Positions 8,189-16,447 of a stretch of DNA of 64,000 bases are shown piece after piece (position 1 is the stretch's first letter; each line of letters begins with the position of its first letter). A program made the position numbers and the translations under genes. The DNA is from Saccharothrix algeriensis (GTDB lineage: Bacteria; Actinomycetota; Actinomycetes; Mycobacteriales; Pseudonocardiaceae): NCBI RefSeq assembly GCF_016907655.1, contig NZ_JAFBCL010000001.1, forward strand, positions 5,180,001 to 5,244,000, in the 5' to 3' direction. The notes beneath the pieces are model-generated. The model searched no databases, was not told the DNA's origin, and saw only the letters and a program-made list of their open reading frames with translations.

Positions 8189-8965
8189 TCAGCGCGCAGG
8201 GTCCCGGTTGTACAGCTTGCGCGACCACGAGTAGCCGAGCAGCGTCGCGAGCAGGCACCACCCGACGGCCGACCACGCGCTGTCGCCGATGGGCGTGCCG
8301 GTGAGCACACCGCGCAGCGTGTCGATGACCGGCGTGAACGGCTGGTGCTCGGCGAACCACGCCAGCCCCGGCGCCATCGAGTCGGTGGGGATGAACGCGC
8401 TGCTGATGAACGGCAGGAACTGCAGCGGCAGCGCGAACCCGTTCGCGCCCTCCGGCTTCTTCGCCGCCAGGCCGCCCGCGACGGCGAGCCAGGTCAGCGC
8501 CAGGGTCAGCATCAGCAGCACCGCGCCGGCCAGCAGCCAGCCCCCGAGGGACGCCTCCGGGCGGAAGCCGATCAGCAGCGCCACCCCGACGACCAGCGCG
8601 AGGCTGACCACCGTGCGGATCACGCTGCCCAGGACCTGCCCGGTCAGCACCGACACGCGGGCGATGGCCATGGTGCGGAACCGGGCGATGATGCCCTCGG
8701 TCATGTCGACGTTGACGTTCACCGCCGTGCCGGCGCCGGCCGCGCCGACGCCCATGACGAGGATGCCGGGCACCAGGTAGTCGATGTACGAGCCGCCGTC
8801 GACGGTGTCGACGATCGCGCTGCCGAACACGTAGACGAACAGCAGCATCATGAACACCGGCATCACCAGGCCGCTGAGGGCCATCACCGGGTAGCGCCGG
8901 AGGTGCCGGAAGTCCCGGCGCAGCATCGTCATCGAGTCGGACAGGGTGTGGGCCGCGGTGCTCAT
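8189..8965 (-). CDS. ABC-2 type permease of a Drr-like drug exporter
   Basis: 258 residues with about six membrane helices (PVMALSGLVMPVFMMLLFVY; YLVPGILVMGVGAAGAG; then four more). The LMVMPV-like first helix, the conserved DMTEGIIARFRTM loop and the final segment FLPFISSAFIPTDSM are typical of DrrB/ABC-2 permeases that pair with DrrA ATPases in anthracycline and other drug efflux. The start ATG at 8965 overlaps the ATPase stop by 4 nt (ATGA at 8962-8965), so the pair is translationally coupled. It acts in the cytoplasmic membrane. The substrate is unknown. Confidence 0.85.
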   Translation of the reverse strand: MSTAAHTLSDSMTMLRRDFRHLRRYPVMALSGLVMPVFMMLLFVYVFGSAIVDTVDGGSYIDYLVPGILVMGVGAAGAGTAVNVNVDMTEGIIARFRTMAIARVSVLTGQVLGSVIRTVVSLALVVGVALLIGFRPEASLGGWLLAGAVLLMLTLALTWLAVAGGLAAKKPEGANGFALPLQFLPFISSAFIPTDSMAPGLAWFAEHQPFTPVIDTLRGVLTGTPIGDSAWSAVGWCLLATLLGYSWSRKLYNRDPAR

Positions 8966-9900
8966 CGCGCTGCCTCCTCCAGGGTCGGCCGCTCGGTCAG
9001 GGCGAAGAAGACGTCGTCCAGGTCGGGGGTGTGCACGGTCAGGCCGGCGGGTTCGACGGCGGCCCGGTCCAGGTCGTCGAGCAGCGCGCGCAGCGACCGC
9101 ACGCCGCCGTCGCCGGGCACCTGCAGCGTCAGCGCGTCGTCGTCGCGGTGCGTCGCCCGCAGCGCGCGGGCCGCCGCGTCCAGCGCCCGCGCGTCGTGGA
9201 ACCGCAGGCTCACGTGCCCGCCCGGCACCAGGCGCTTCAGCTCGGCGGCGGTGCCCTGCGCGACCAGCTTCCCCCCGTCGAGCACCGCGATCCGGTCGGC
9301 GAGCTGGTCGGCCTCCTCGAGGTACTGGGTGGTGAGCAGGATCGTCACGCCCTCGTCGGCCACCAGTCCCCGGATGATCTGCCACAGCCCGTGCCGGCTG
9401 CGCGGGTCGAGCCCGGTGGTCGGCTCGTCGAGGAAGATCACCCGCGGCCCGCCGACCAGCGTCATCGCCAGGTCCAGCCGCCGCCGCATCCCGCCCGAGT
9501 AGGTGGCCGCGGGCCTGCCGGCGGCCTCCGCCAGGTCGAACCGCTCCAGCAGGTCGGCGGTCAGCCGCCTGCCCTCCCGGCGGGGGAGGTGGCGCAGGTC
9601 GGCCATCAGCCGGAGGTTCTCCGCCCCGGTCAGCAGGCCGTCCACGGCGGAGAACTGGCCGGTCACGCCGATCACCGAGCGCACCCCGTCCGGGTCGGTG
9701 CGCAGGTCGTGCCCCGCGACGCGCACCTCGCCCGCGTCCGCGGTGATCAGGGTGGACAGGATCCGCACGGCGGTGGTCTTGCCCGCCCCGTTCGGGCCGA
9801 GCAGCGAGAACACCGCGCCCTCGGCGACTTCCAGGTCGATGCCGTCCAGCACGACGTGGTCGCCGAATTTCTTGCGCAGCCCGTGGGCCGAAATGGTCAT
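8962..9900 (-). CDS. ABC transporter ATPase, DrrA (daunorubicin-resistance) family
   Basis: 312 residues. Walker A is GPNGAGKTT (about residue 35), the signature is YSGGMRRRLDLA, and Walker B is RVIFLDEPTTGLDPRSR, followed by the switch histidine region TILLTTQYLEEAD. The C-terminal about 90 residues form the DrrA-type regulatory extension ending FFALTERP. It powers the adjacent permease for efflux. The ATG at 9900 follows GGAGG-like sequence. The leader upstream (9977-10038) holds short GGAAAAGCGCGC-type repeats. The P450 remnant lies upstream on the same strand. Confidence 0.9.
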   Translation of the reverse strand: MTISAHGLRKKFGDHVVLDGIDLEVAEGAVFSLLGPNGAGKTTAVRILSTLITADAGEVRVAGHDLRTDPDGVRSVIGVTGQFSAVDGLLTGAENLRLMADLRHLPRREGRRLTADLLERFDLAEAAGRPAATYSGGMRRRLDLAMTLVGGPRVIFLDEPTTGLDPRSRHGLWQIIRGLVADEGVTILLTTQYLEEADQLADRIAVLDGGKLVAQGTAAELKRLVPGGHVSLRFHDARALDAAARALRATHRDDDALTLQVPGDGGVRSLRALLDDLDRAAVEPAGLTVHTPDLDDVFFALTERPTLEEAAR

Positions 9901-9976
9901 GGGTCCCCCTCGGAGGAAATGGGAATGCCTGGTGCGCCGGTGGTGGGCCGGCGGAGGAAATCGCGGGAGGGCTCGT

Positions 9977-10038
9977 GGAAAAGCGCGCGGAAAAGCGCGT
10001 GGAAGAGCCCGGGAGGAAGTGCGGGAAGGAGTGCGGAT
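9977..10038. repeat. Short purine-rich tandem repeat upstream of the ABC exporter
   Basis: Two near-identical 12-bp units GGAAAAGCGCGC (9977-9988) and GGAAAAGCGCGT (9989-10000) are followed by decaying units GGAAGAGCCCGG, GAGGAAGTGCGGG and AAGGAGTGCGGA. No gene is visible in 9901-10075, so the tract is leader or spacer DNA. The function is unknown. Confidence 0.5.
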
Positions 10039-10075
10039 CAGCGGGGCCGGCCGGGTGGGGAGGCAGCCCGGGAGG

Positions 10076-10428
10076 TCAGGCGGTGCGCACCGGCAGCGCG
10101 CGCACGCCGGTCATCATCGGCGACGGCATGAACGCCGGCGGGACGTCGGGGTCCACGCGGAGGCGCGGGAACCGGTCGAGCAGGATGTCGAGCGCGATCC
10201 GGCCTTCGAGCCTGGTCAGCGGCGCGCCGACGCAGAAGTGGATGCCCCGGCCGAAGGCGAGGTGCGGGTTCGGGTCGCGAAGTCCGCCTCCACCTTCGCC
10301 CCCTCGTGGCCGTAGACGTTCCAGACGGCGGTCTCCTCGTCGAACGCGACCGCTCCTGAGGGGCGCTCGCCGCGCAGCCAGGTGTGCTCGGGGTGGATGC
10401 CCCACCGCTCGGCCGACGTGGTCTTCAC
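10076..10428 (-). pseudogene. Cytochrome P450 remnant with large internal deletion and frameshift
   Basis: From GTG 10428 the frame encodes a P450-like N-terminus (WGIHPEHTWLRG, then FDEETAVWNVYGHE, about 50 residues). At about 10275 the homology jumps to a different frame that encodes the P450 C-terminus: DPNPHLAFGRGIHFCVGAPL, the heme-thiolate loop with its cysteine, then LTRLEGRIALDILLDRFP and ALPVRTA up to the stop at 10076. Roughly 280 residues between the N-terminal region and the heme loop are missing, and the joint is out of frame. The original start still overlaps the stop of the DUF4097 gene by GTGA (10425-10428). The product cannot be an active P450. The deletion removed the oxygen-binding I helix and the ExxR motif. 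Confidence 0.85.
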
Positions 10429-11285
10429 AGGTCCTCCTCCATCGGGGTGGCCCGGCGGATGACGATGTCGCCGAAGCCGGTGCGCGCGCGGATCTCGACG
10501 GTGTCCGCGGCGGTCTCGGGGCCGGGGGCGGCCTGGAGGGTGTTGTGCACGGCGCCGACCACGGACCGGACGTCCAGCCAGGCGGCGGTGCCGGCGCGGA
10601 TGCCGACCTCCAGGCGGCCGACGGCGGTCTCCAGCACGGTGGCGCCGCGCACGACCTCGTCCACCCGCACGTTGCCGTTGGCGGTCGTGGCGGTGACGTC
10701 GGTGTGCGCCAGGCCGACGGAGATGTCGCCGTTGGCGGCCTGCGCCCGCAGGACGCCGGTGACCTCGCCGACCCGGATGGCGCCGTTGGAGTTGCGGAGC
10801 ACGGCGGCGCCGTCGACGTGCTCGACGTGCAGCTCGCCGGACCCGGTGACCACGTCGGCGGGCCCCTCGCCGCGGGCCAGGTCGATGTTGCCCACGGCGG
10901 TGCGCAGGGTGGCCGGGCCGGTGCGGTCGAGCCGGAGGTCGCCGGTGGCGCTCTTGAACCGGAACTCGCCGAACCGGCCCCGGCCGACCACGCCGCCCAG
11001 CGCGGACTCGCCGCGCACGCTCGACCCGGTGGGCAGGCCGATGGTGACGTCGACCGAGCCGCCCCGGCTGAAGACGCCGCGCTGCTTGGGCGTCCTGATC
11101 CGCAGGCGGCCGTCCTCGTACTCGACACGGGTCTGGTCGGCGGCCTTGACGTCGCCGTCGCGGAACGGGTCGCTGGGGCGGACCTCGACCGAGGTGTCGG
11201 CGCGGTCGCTCGCGGTGATCCGGGTCTCGCCGACCGAGAGGTCCAGGGTGACCTCGATCGGCGCGGGCGTGGCGAAAATGGGCAT
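10425..11285 (-). CDS. DUF4097-type beta-strand repeat protein
   Basis: 286 residues with many short repeating beta-strands of the form ATGDLRLDRTGPATLRTAVG / ANGDISVGLAHTDV / ANGNVRVDEVVRGATV. This is the DUF4097 (adhesin-like right-handed beta-solenoid) pattern. There is no signal peptide or membrane helix, so it is probably cytoplasmic. Its function is not established, although such proteins often sit beside small DNA-binding regulators in actinomycetes. Here it lies 49 bp downstream of a ribbon-helix-helix gene and is coupled to the P450 remnant, suggesting a former three-gene unit. The start ATG at 11285 begins MPIFATPAPIEVTLDL. Confidence 0.8.
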   Translation of the reverse strand: MPIFATPAPIEVTLDLSVGETRITASDRADTSVEVRPSDPFRDGDVKAADQTRVEYEDGRLRIRTPKQRGVFSRGGSVDVTIGLPTGSSVRGESALGGVVGRGRFGEFRFKSATGDLRLDRTGPATLRTAVGNIDLARGEGPADVVTGSGELHVEHVDGAAVLRNSNGAIRVGEVTGVLRAQAANGDISVGLAHTDVTATTANGNVRVDEVVRGATVLETAVGRLEVGIRAGTAAWLDVRSVVGAVHNTLQAAPGPETAADTVEIRARTGFGDIVIRRATPMEEDL

Positions 11286-11334
11286 GGCTGTCCCCTCGGA
11301 AGTGGGTCGTTCGGCGTTCGTGCTGGTGGGCGGG

Positions 11335-11829
11335 CTACCGGACCCAGCCGGTGTAGCGCTGGCCGATGTGGTGGGAGGGCTGGCGCACGCCCTGGTCCAG
11401 GGCCGCCGACGCGGCCCGGACGAGCCACGCGTTGACCGAGGTGCCCGCCCGGCCGGCGGCTTCCTCGACCCGCTGCTTGAGGTGCTCGGGGAGGCGGAGG
11501 TTGACGCGCGTCATGGCGCTGTCGTCGTCGGCCGCGGGCGGTGGCGGGAGCGGCGCGTCGGGGGCGCCCGGCGCGGGCGGCTCGGCGGGCGGGGCGGTCA
11601 CCACGAACTCCGGGTCGCGCCCGCGCAGGCGCACGTCGACCGAGCCGGGGGCCAGGTCGCGGGTGATCTCGGCCGCCGCCGCCGACAGGGCTTCCAGCAG
11701 CGTCAGCCGGGCGGCGGACTCGACCTGGGTGGTCAGGCGCTCGGCCAGCGCGCGGGCGTCCTCGCCGACGGCCTCGGCGGCCGTCGCCAGTTCGCGGCGC
11801 AGGTTGTCGACGTAGGGCGTGAGATCCAT
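11335..11829 (-). CDS. HicB/Arc-type ribbon-helix-helix regulator
   Basis: 164 residues. An N-terminal helical region (about 1-70) is followed by a Pro/Ala-rich linker and a C-terminal ribbon-helix-helix. The strand is TRVNLRLPEHLKQRVEEAA, then GTSVNAWLVRAASAAL. This matches the antitoxin HicB/Arc DNA-binding fold, which binds DNA as a dimer through the strand. No toxin partner is adjacent; the next gene is DUF4097. The ATG start (complement of 11827-11829) lies inside a palindromic repeat array (11826-11890), pointing to autoregulation. The protein is longer than a bare antitoxin (about 80 residues) because of the N-terminal helical half. Confidence 0.75.
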   Translation of the reverse strand: MDLTPYVDNLRRELATAAEAVGEDARALAERLTTQVESAARLTLLEALSAAAAEITRDLAPGSVDVRLRGRDPEFVVTAPPAEPPAPGAPDAPLPPPPAADDDSAMTRVNLRLPEHLKQRVEEAAGRAGTSVNAWLVRAASAALDQGVRQPSHHIGQRYTGWVR

Positions 11830-11890
11830 GGCACCACTATGGCACTACCGTGGTGCCATGGCAAGCCGTAATTGGTGCCAAGTGGTGCCA
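11826..11890. promoter_or_regulatory. Phased TGGTGCCA operator array of the ribbon-helix-helix gene
   Basis: A perfect 12-bp inverted repeat, CCATGGCACCAC (11826-11837) and GTGGTGCCATGG (11850-11861), surrounds a weaker central copy TGGCACTA (11840-11847). Two further copies of TGGTGCCA lie at 11873-11880 and 11883-11890. Start-to-start distances are 11, 11, 22 and 10 bp, so all copies face the same side of the helix. The array covers the start codon of the regulator gene. Spaced half-sites of this kind are typical of ribbon-helix-helix repressors that bind cooperatively. The binder is inferred to be the adjacent protein. Confidence 0.7.
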
Positions 11891-11956
11891 CTCTGGCTCA
11901 GGGTGGCGTTTAGGCAGTTCAGGGGCCTGGGAATGGAGGTTCTTGCGCCGGTCGGC

Positions 11957-12991
11957 TCACAGCTCCCGACGCACGTGGGTGCCATCGCGCACCGTGCCGA
12001 CGTACTCCTCGACCAGGTCCTCCAGCGCCACGACGCCGACGACCGCGCCGCTCGCCGACACCGCCCGCGCCAGGTGGCTCTGCGCCCGCCGCAGCGCCGT
12101 GAGCGCCTCGTCCAGCCGCGCGCCCACCGGCACCTCCGGCAGGCCCCGGACCCGGTGGCCCGGCACCTGCGCGGACGGGTCGGCGTCGGCCAGGTCCAGC
12201 ACGTCCTTCACGTGCAGGTACCCCACCAGCCGGCCGTCCTCGGCGACCGGGAACCGGGAGAAGCCGGTGGCCGACACCGACCGCTCCACCTCGTCCATGG
12301 TGGGCCGCGCCGACAGGCACGTGACCCGCTCCAGCGGCACCAGCACGTCGGCCACGGTCCGCTCCGTGGACGACAGGGTCTGCGCCAGCCTGCGGTGCTC
12401 GGAGTCCTCCAGCAGGCCCTCCTCCCGGGACTGCCCGATCAGCAGGGCCAGCTCGTCGCGCGTGTACGCCGACTCCAGCTCCTCCTTCGGCGTCACGCCC
12501 ACCAGCCGCAGCACCGCCGTCGCGACCACGGTGAACCCGCGCAGCAGCGGCGCGACCAGGCGGCAGAACCAGTAGTGCACCGGCACCAGCCACAGCGCGG
12601 TGCGCTCCGGCCCGGCGATGGCCAGGTTCTTCGGCACCATCTCGCCCAGCACGGTGTGCAGCGCCACCACGACGACCAGCGCCAGCGCGAACGCCACCCC
12701 GTGCCGCACCGCCTCCGGCAGCCCCAGCGCCCCGAACGGCGCCTCCAGCACCTCCGCCACGGCCGGTTCGCCCAGCGCGCCCAGCCCCAGCGAGCACAGC
12801 GTGATGCCCAGCTGCGCGCCCGCGATCAGCAGCGGCAGCTCGCGGCCCGCGCGGATGACCACCCGGGCCCGCGAGCTGCCCCGGTCGGCCAGCGCCTCCA
12901 GGCGGTCGCGGCGGGCGGTGATGATCGCGAACTCCGCGCCGACGAAGAACGCGTTGCCCGCCAGCAGCAGGAAGATGACCAGGACGCTCAC
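11957..12991 (-). CDS. CNNM/CorC (hemolysin-family) membrane protein, downstream copy
   Basis: 344 residues from GTG 12991, which overlaps the stop of the partner gene by GTGA (12988-12991). The N-terminal about 170 residues are a CNNM transmembrane domain (VLVIFLLLAGNAFFVGAEFA as first helix; then LLIAGAQLGITLCSLGLGAL, and VLGEMVPKNLAIAGPE at the conserved PKN turn). A linker and a tandem CBS pair follow (VADVLVPLERVTCLSARPTM; GFSRFPVAEDGRLVGYLHVKD; ending VVALEDLVEEYVGTV). Family members transport or sense Mg2+/Co2+ or other cations. The usual C-terminal CorC_HlyC domain is absent, so this copy is short compared with its partner. Confidence 0.85.
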   Translation of the reverse strand: MSVLVIFLLLAGNAFFVGAEFAIITARRDRLEALADRGSSRARVVIRAGRELPLLIAGAQLGITLCSLGLGALGEPAVAEVLEAPFGALGLPEAVRHGVAFALALVVVVALHTVLGEMVPKNLAIAGPERTALWLVPVHYWFCRLVAPLLRGFTVVATAVLRLVGVTPKEELESAYTRDELALLIGQSREEGLLEDSEHRRLAQTLSSTERTVADVLVPLERVTCLSARPTMDEVERSVSATGFSRFPVAEDGRLVGYLHVKDVLDLADADPSAQVPGHRVRGLPEVPVGARLDEALTALRRAQSHLARAVSASGAVVGVVALEDLVEEYVGTVRDGTHVRREL

Positions 12992-14310
12992 CGCGCCACC
13001 TCCGACGGCGACTCGACCCGCAGCTCGGCCACCCGGTGCCGGTCCATCTGCACCACGGTCACCCGCCAGCCGTCGACCCGGATCTCGTCGCCCACGTCCG
13101 GGATGCGGCCCAGCCGGGCCAGCACCAGGCCGGCCAGCGTCTCGTAGTCGCCCGGCGGCATCCGGAAGCCGGTCGCCTCGAACACCTCGTCGTCGCGCAG
13201 CAGGCCGGACAGCAGCCAGCGGTCCCGGCCCAGCGACCGGACCGGCGCGCGCTCCCGCCGGTCGTGCTCGTCGCGCACGTCGCCGACGATCTCCTCGACC
13301 AGGTCCTCCAGCGTGACCAGCCCGGCCGTGCCGCCGTACTCGTCCACCACCAGCGCGCTCTGCAGGCCCGAGGCGCGCAGCCGGTCCAGCAGGGCGTCGC
13401 CGGGCAGCGTCTCCGGCACCGTCTGCACCGGCCTGGTCAGCGCGGACACCGGCGTCGTCGCCCGCTGCGCCCGCGGCACGTTGAACGCCTGCTTCACGTG
13501 CACGATGCCGCGCACCTCGTCCAGGTCGCCGTGGTGGACCGGGAAGCGGGAGAAGCCGGTCTCGCGCGCCCTGGCCAGCAGGTCCAGCACGGTCGCGTCG
13601 GCGCGCAGCGACTCCACCCGCACGCGCGGCGTCATCAGCTCGTCGGCCGTGCGGTCGCCGAACCGCAGCGAGCGGTCCAGCAGGGTGGCGGTGCCCGGGT
13701 CGATGGTGCCGTGCTCGGCGCTGGAGCGGATCAGCGCGCCCAGCTCCTGCGGCGAGCGGGCGGAGGCCAGCTCCTCGGCCGGCTCCACGCCCAGCGCGCG
13801 CACCAGCCGGTTCGCCGCGCCGTTGAGGCCGGTGATCAGCCAGCGGAACACGGCGGAGAACCCGGCCTGCACGCCCGCGACCGCCCGCGCGGTCTCCAGC
13901 GGCCGGGCGATGGCCAGGTTCTTCGGCACCAGCTCGCCGAACACCATGGACAGCGCGGTGGCCAGGGCCAGCGCGACGACCAGCGAGATCGGCCCGGCCA
14001 CCGCCCCCGGCACGCCCAGGCCGCCCAGCGCCGGGGAGACCAGGTGCGCGATGGCGGGCTCGGCGATGTAGCCGGTGATCAGCGTGGTGAAGGTGATCGC
14101 CAACTGCGAGCCGGAGAGCTGGAACGACAGCGCCCGGTGCGCCCGGTCCACCGTGCGCGCCTTCGCGTCGCCGACGGCGGCGAGGTGCGACTCGACGGTG
14201 CTGCGCTCCAGCGCGGTGAGCGAGAACTCGGCGGCGACCGCGATGAACGTGCCGATGGTCAGTGCCACGACGGCGACCAGCCCCAGCACGCCGAGCAGGA
14301 CTTCGGTCAC
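12988..14310 (-). CDS. CNNM/CorC (hemolysin-family) membrane protein, full-length copy
   Basis: 440 residues. A CNNM domain with about four helices opens the protein (VALTIGTFIAVAAEFSLTAL; SGSQLAITFTTLITGYIA; then VFGELVPKNLAIARP). A CBS pair follows (MTPRVRVESLRAD; TGFSRFPVHHGDLDEVRGIVHVK; ALVVDEYGGTAGLVTLEDLV). The C-terminal CorC_HlyC domain starts near LLRDDEVFEATGFRMPPGDY. It probably acts in the cytoplasmic membrane in magnesium or cobalt homeostasis. It is the first gene of a two-gene unit coupled by GTGA, and such tandem CNNM pairs are common in actinobacteria. The ATG at 14310 follows a GGGGTGACC-like region. Confidence 0.88.
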   Translation of the reverse strand: MTEVLLGVLGLVAVVALTIGTFIAVAAEFSLTALERSTVESHLAAVGDAKARTVDRAHRALSFQLSGSQLAITFTTLITGYIAEPAIAHLVSPALGGLGVPGAVAGPISLVVALALATALSMVFGELVPKNLAIARPLETARAVAGVQAGFSAVFRWLITGLNGAANRLVRALGVEPAEELASARSPQELGALIRSSAEHGTIDPGTATLLDRSLRFGDRTADELMTPRVRVESLRADATVLDLLARARETGFSRFPVHHGDLDEVRGIVHVKQAFNVPRAQRATTPVSALTRPVQTVPETLPGDALLDRLRASGLQSALVVDEYGGTAGLVTLEDLVEEIVGDVRDEHDRRERAPVRSLGRDRWLLSGLLRDDEVFEATGFRMPPGDYETLAGLVLARLGRIPDVGDEIRVDGWRVTVVQMDRHRVAELRVESPSEVAR

Positions 14311-15028
14311 CGGTCACCCCTGGTGGGGTCCGGGCTGTCGGGTGAGCCGGGTGTCGGACCCGGCTCGGTACTGTGACCAGGCGATTGCGCGTCGCGCACG
14401 GAAGGGATCACTCCTCCACGGAGGTGGTCGGACTGCGCGTCCAGTTTAGAGAGTCGACGCCCGCGTGCGCAGTGCGGTTCCTGCCGGTGGGGACGCGGTT
14501 CACCCGCAGTGCGGATCGCGGGCCGGAGGTGATCACCCGGGGTGCGGTCGCGGGCGATGAAGGGTGTTCACCGATGGGGTGGTTCGGCCGGACGGGCGGG
14601 TCCGGTCGGCACCGGTCGAGACGGGCGGGCGGCGGCGCGGGCTCGGTGGCCGCGGGCCGTCCGCCCGCGCGGCGCGCGCGGCCCGGGGGAGTGGGGCGGC
14701 CGTGCTGAGCAGCCCCCGATTTCCATTCTGCCGGGTGGCACCGACGATCCGGCGGCGTCGACCTGAAGGGGAGCTGAGATCCAGGGGCAGCTGAGACCTG
14801 GAGGGAGCTGAGACCTAGGGAGTTGAGACCCAAGGGGAGTTGAGACCCAAGGGGAGTTGAGGCCCAGGGGGAGTTGAGGCCCAGAGGGAGCTGAGACCGG
14901 GAGAGCCGGGCGGGGAGCGCCGGGACCGAACGCCGCTACCCGGGAAGCCGGGGTCGGGGGCGGGTTCCGGGGTGGGGCGCGTGGTGGCCGGTCGTGGACG
15001 GCGGCCACGACCGGCCACCCGCGCGCCC
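14311..15028. other. Gene-free stretch between the CNNM pair and the Dyp peroxidase
   Basis: 718 bp. The right part of 14311-14450 is the leader of the CNNM genes. I see no convincing coding frame: the open frames here have mixed third positions and low-complexity Arg/Pro/Gly content. The main structure is the 17-bp tandem repeat at 14766-14899. Confidence 0.5.
14766..14899. repeat. 17-bp tandem repeat (8 units), consensus AGGGGGAGTTGAGACCC
   Basis: Eight head-to-tail units begin at 14766, 14783, 14800, 14817, 14832, 14849, 14866 and 14883. The fourth is 15 bp and the others 17 bp. Units 5-7 are nearly identical (AAGGGGAGTTGAGACCC and single-base variants); the outer ones have drifted to AGCTGAGA. 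One strand is almost all purine outside the TT and CCC. The period is not a multiple of three, so the array is not protein-coding. It is downstream of the Dyp peroxidase gene and upstream of the CNNM genes. Confidence 0.85.
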
Positions 15029-16447
15029 CTAGCGGGGCAGCTCCCGGCCTGCCGCCAGCAGCCGCAGCGCGCTGATCGACGGGACGAGGGCGTACAGCGC
15101 GCCCGTCGTGCGGACGAACTTCGGGAACGACAGCGTCGCCGCGCCGCCCGGCGTCTCCACCCGGGCCTCGCCCTCGCCGCCGATCACCGGGTCGGTGCCG
15201 GTGGGCGCGCCGTCCTCGCCGCCGGCGAAGTCCGGGTTGCCCGCCCAGACCCGCTGCTGGAACTCGAACTGCTCGCGGATCGACGTGCAGTGCGCCACGA
15301 ACAGCAGGCCGCGCTCGGCGTGCGGCTGCTCGTCGTAGGGCGGGCCGAACGGGATGCCGCGGCGCAGGATGCGCCGCTGGCGGGGGTTGCGGTAGGTGAA
15401 CGACCTGGGGTTGGTCTTGCGGATGTGCGCCGCGCACGGCGTGGTGGCGCCGCGCGGGTCGTCGGCGTAGTCGAAGTCGTTGTGGTCCGGACCCAGCCCC
15501 GGCGCGTCCCCGGCGGGCGGGGACAGCGGGCGGCCGTCGCGGTGCCGGCCGATCAGCAGCGCGCCCACCCGGTCCGGCGTCGTCCCCAGCGCCCGCGCGT
15601 GCTCCTCGACCGCGCGCCGCCAGCCCCGGACGTCCTGCGTCAGCCGCCGCACGACCTGGATCGACCCGTTGCGCAGCCACCGGGCGGTCCGGGCGCTCTC
15701 GTCACCGCGCTCGGTGGGGTGGCCGAAGACGAACTCGCCGGGGTTGACCAGCAACGCGCCCGCGTGGCCGCGCCGGTGCCCCGGCCGGTGCGGGTCCTCC
15801 TCGTGGAAGTCCCGCACGCCCGGCTGCGAGATGCCGTCCTTGAACCCGAAGTGCTCCCGGCCCCGCCGCCCGCCCGGCAGCGTCCCGGCGTTCTCCTGGT
15901 GGACCTTCGCCACGCCCAGCAGGTCGTCCAGCAGGTCGAGCAGGGTGTCGACGGCCGCCAGCCGCTCCGGGGTGTCCGACGCCACCGTGACCACGGCGTG
16001 GACGCCCTGCTCGGCCCGCCCGAACCGCCACTCCTCCGGGTCGTCCCCGGTCAGGCCCGCGCGCGCCTCCGCGCCCTCGACCAGCGCCGGGTCGCGCAGC
16101 CGCAGGTCCTGCTCGACGGCCTCGGGGTTGACCGCGAGCCTGGTCAGGCCCGCCGGCGTCAGCGACAGGTTCACCCAGGTGGCCTCGTGCCGCGGGTCGG
16201 CCCCGAGCAGCGAGCGGCCCAGCGAGAACGCCTCGTTGAAGTCCTCGACGTCCGCGGTGACCGAGACGTGCCCGAGCATCGCGGCGAGCCACGTCCGGCC
16301 GAGCTTCGCGTCGGTGAACCGGACGAACCGGAACTGCTGGTGGTCCTTGTTGAACGCGGCCAGCACGTTGCCCTGGACCTCGCGCGACCCCCGCAGCGGC
16401 GGCCGGACGTGGCGCCGCTCGGCGCGCCGGTGCAGCTGCTCGGTCAT
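15029..16447 (-). CDS. Dyp-type heme peroxidase
   Basis: 472 residues from ATG 16447, chosen because GGGGAGGGAG lies 7 nt upstream; the frame is open 21 codons further. The diagnostic GxxDG motif is present as FGFKDGISQP (about residue 200), whose Asp drives peroxide cleavage. AAHIRKTNPRS carries the heme-ligand histidine, followed by LLFVAHCTSIREQFEF. There is no twin-arginine or Sec signal, so it is a cytoplasmic or encapsulated-type enzyme. Length fits the larger C/D-type Dyp enzymes, which oxidise dyes, phenols or lignin-like compounds with H2O2. It stands alone, with no encapsulin or EfeO/EfeU neighbour. Confidence 0.88.
   Translation of the reverse strand: MTEQLHRRAERRHVRPPLRGSREVQGNVLAAFNKDHQQFRFVRFTDAKLGRTWLAAMLGHVSVTADVEDFNEAFSLGRSLLGADPRHEATWVNLSLTPAGLTRLAVNPEAVEQDLRLRDPALVEGAEARAGLTGDDPEEWRFGRAEQGVHAVVTVASDTPERLAAVDTLLDLLDDLLGVAKVHQENAGTLPGGRRGREHFGFKDGISQPGVRDFHEEDPHRPGHRRGHAGALLVNPGEFVFGHPTERGDESARTARWLRNGSIQVVRRLTQDVRGWRRAVEEHARALGTTPDRVGALLIGRHRDGRPLSPPAGDAPGLGPDHNDFDYADDPRGATTPCAAHIRKTNPRSFTYRNPRQRRILRRGIPFGPPYDEQPHAERGLLFVAHCTSIREQFEFQQRVWAGNPDFAGGEDGAPTGTDPVIGGEGEARVETPGGAATLSFPKFVRTTGALYALVPSISALRLLAAGRELPR

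Noticed and set aside
11335..11829. HicAB toxin-antitoxin module
   Set aside because: No HicA-like toxin frame lies on either side. Only the ribbon-helix-helix part is present.
11957..14317. A single 786-codon frame spanning both CNNM genes
   Set aside because: Only the last 344 codons match the family. The upstream part is the shadow of the other CNNM gene, and a GTGA overlap gives the true start at 12991.
14766..14899. CRISPR-like array
   Set aside because: Units are directly adjacent with no spacers. The same holds for the arrays at 26940, 47941 and 54210.
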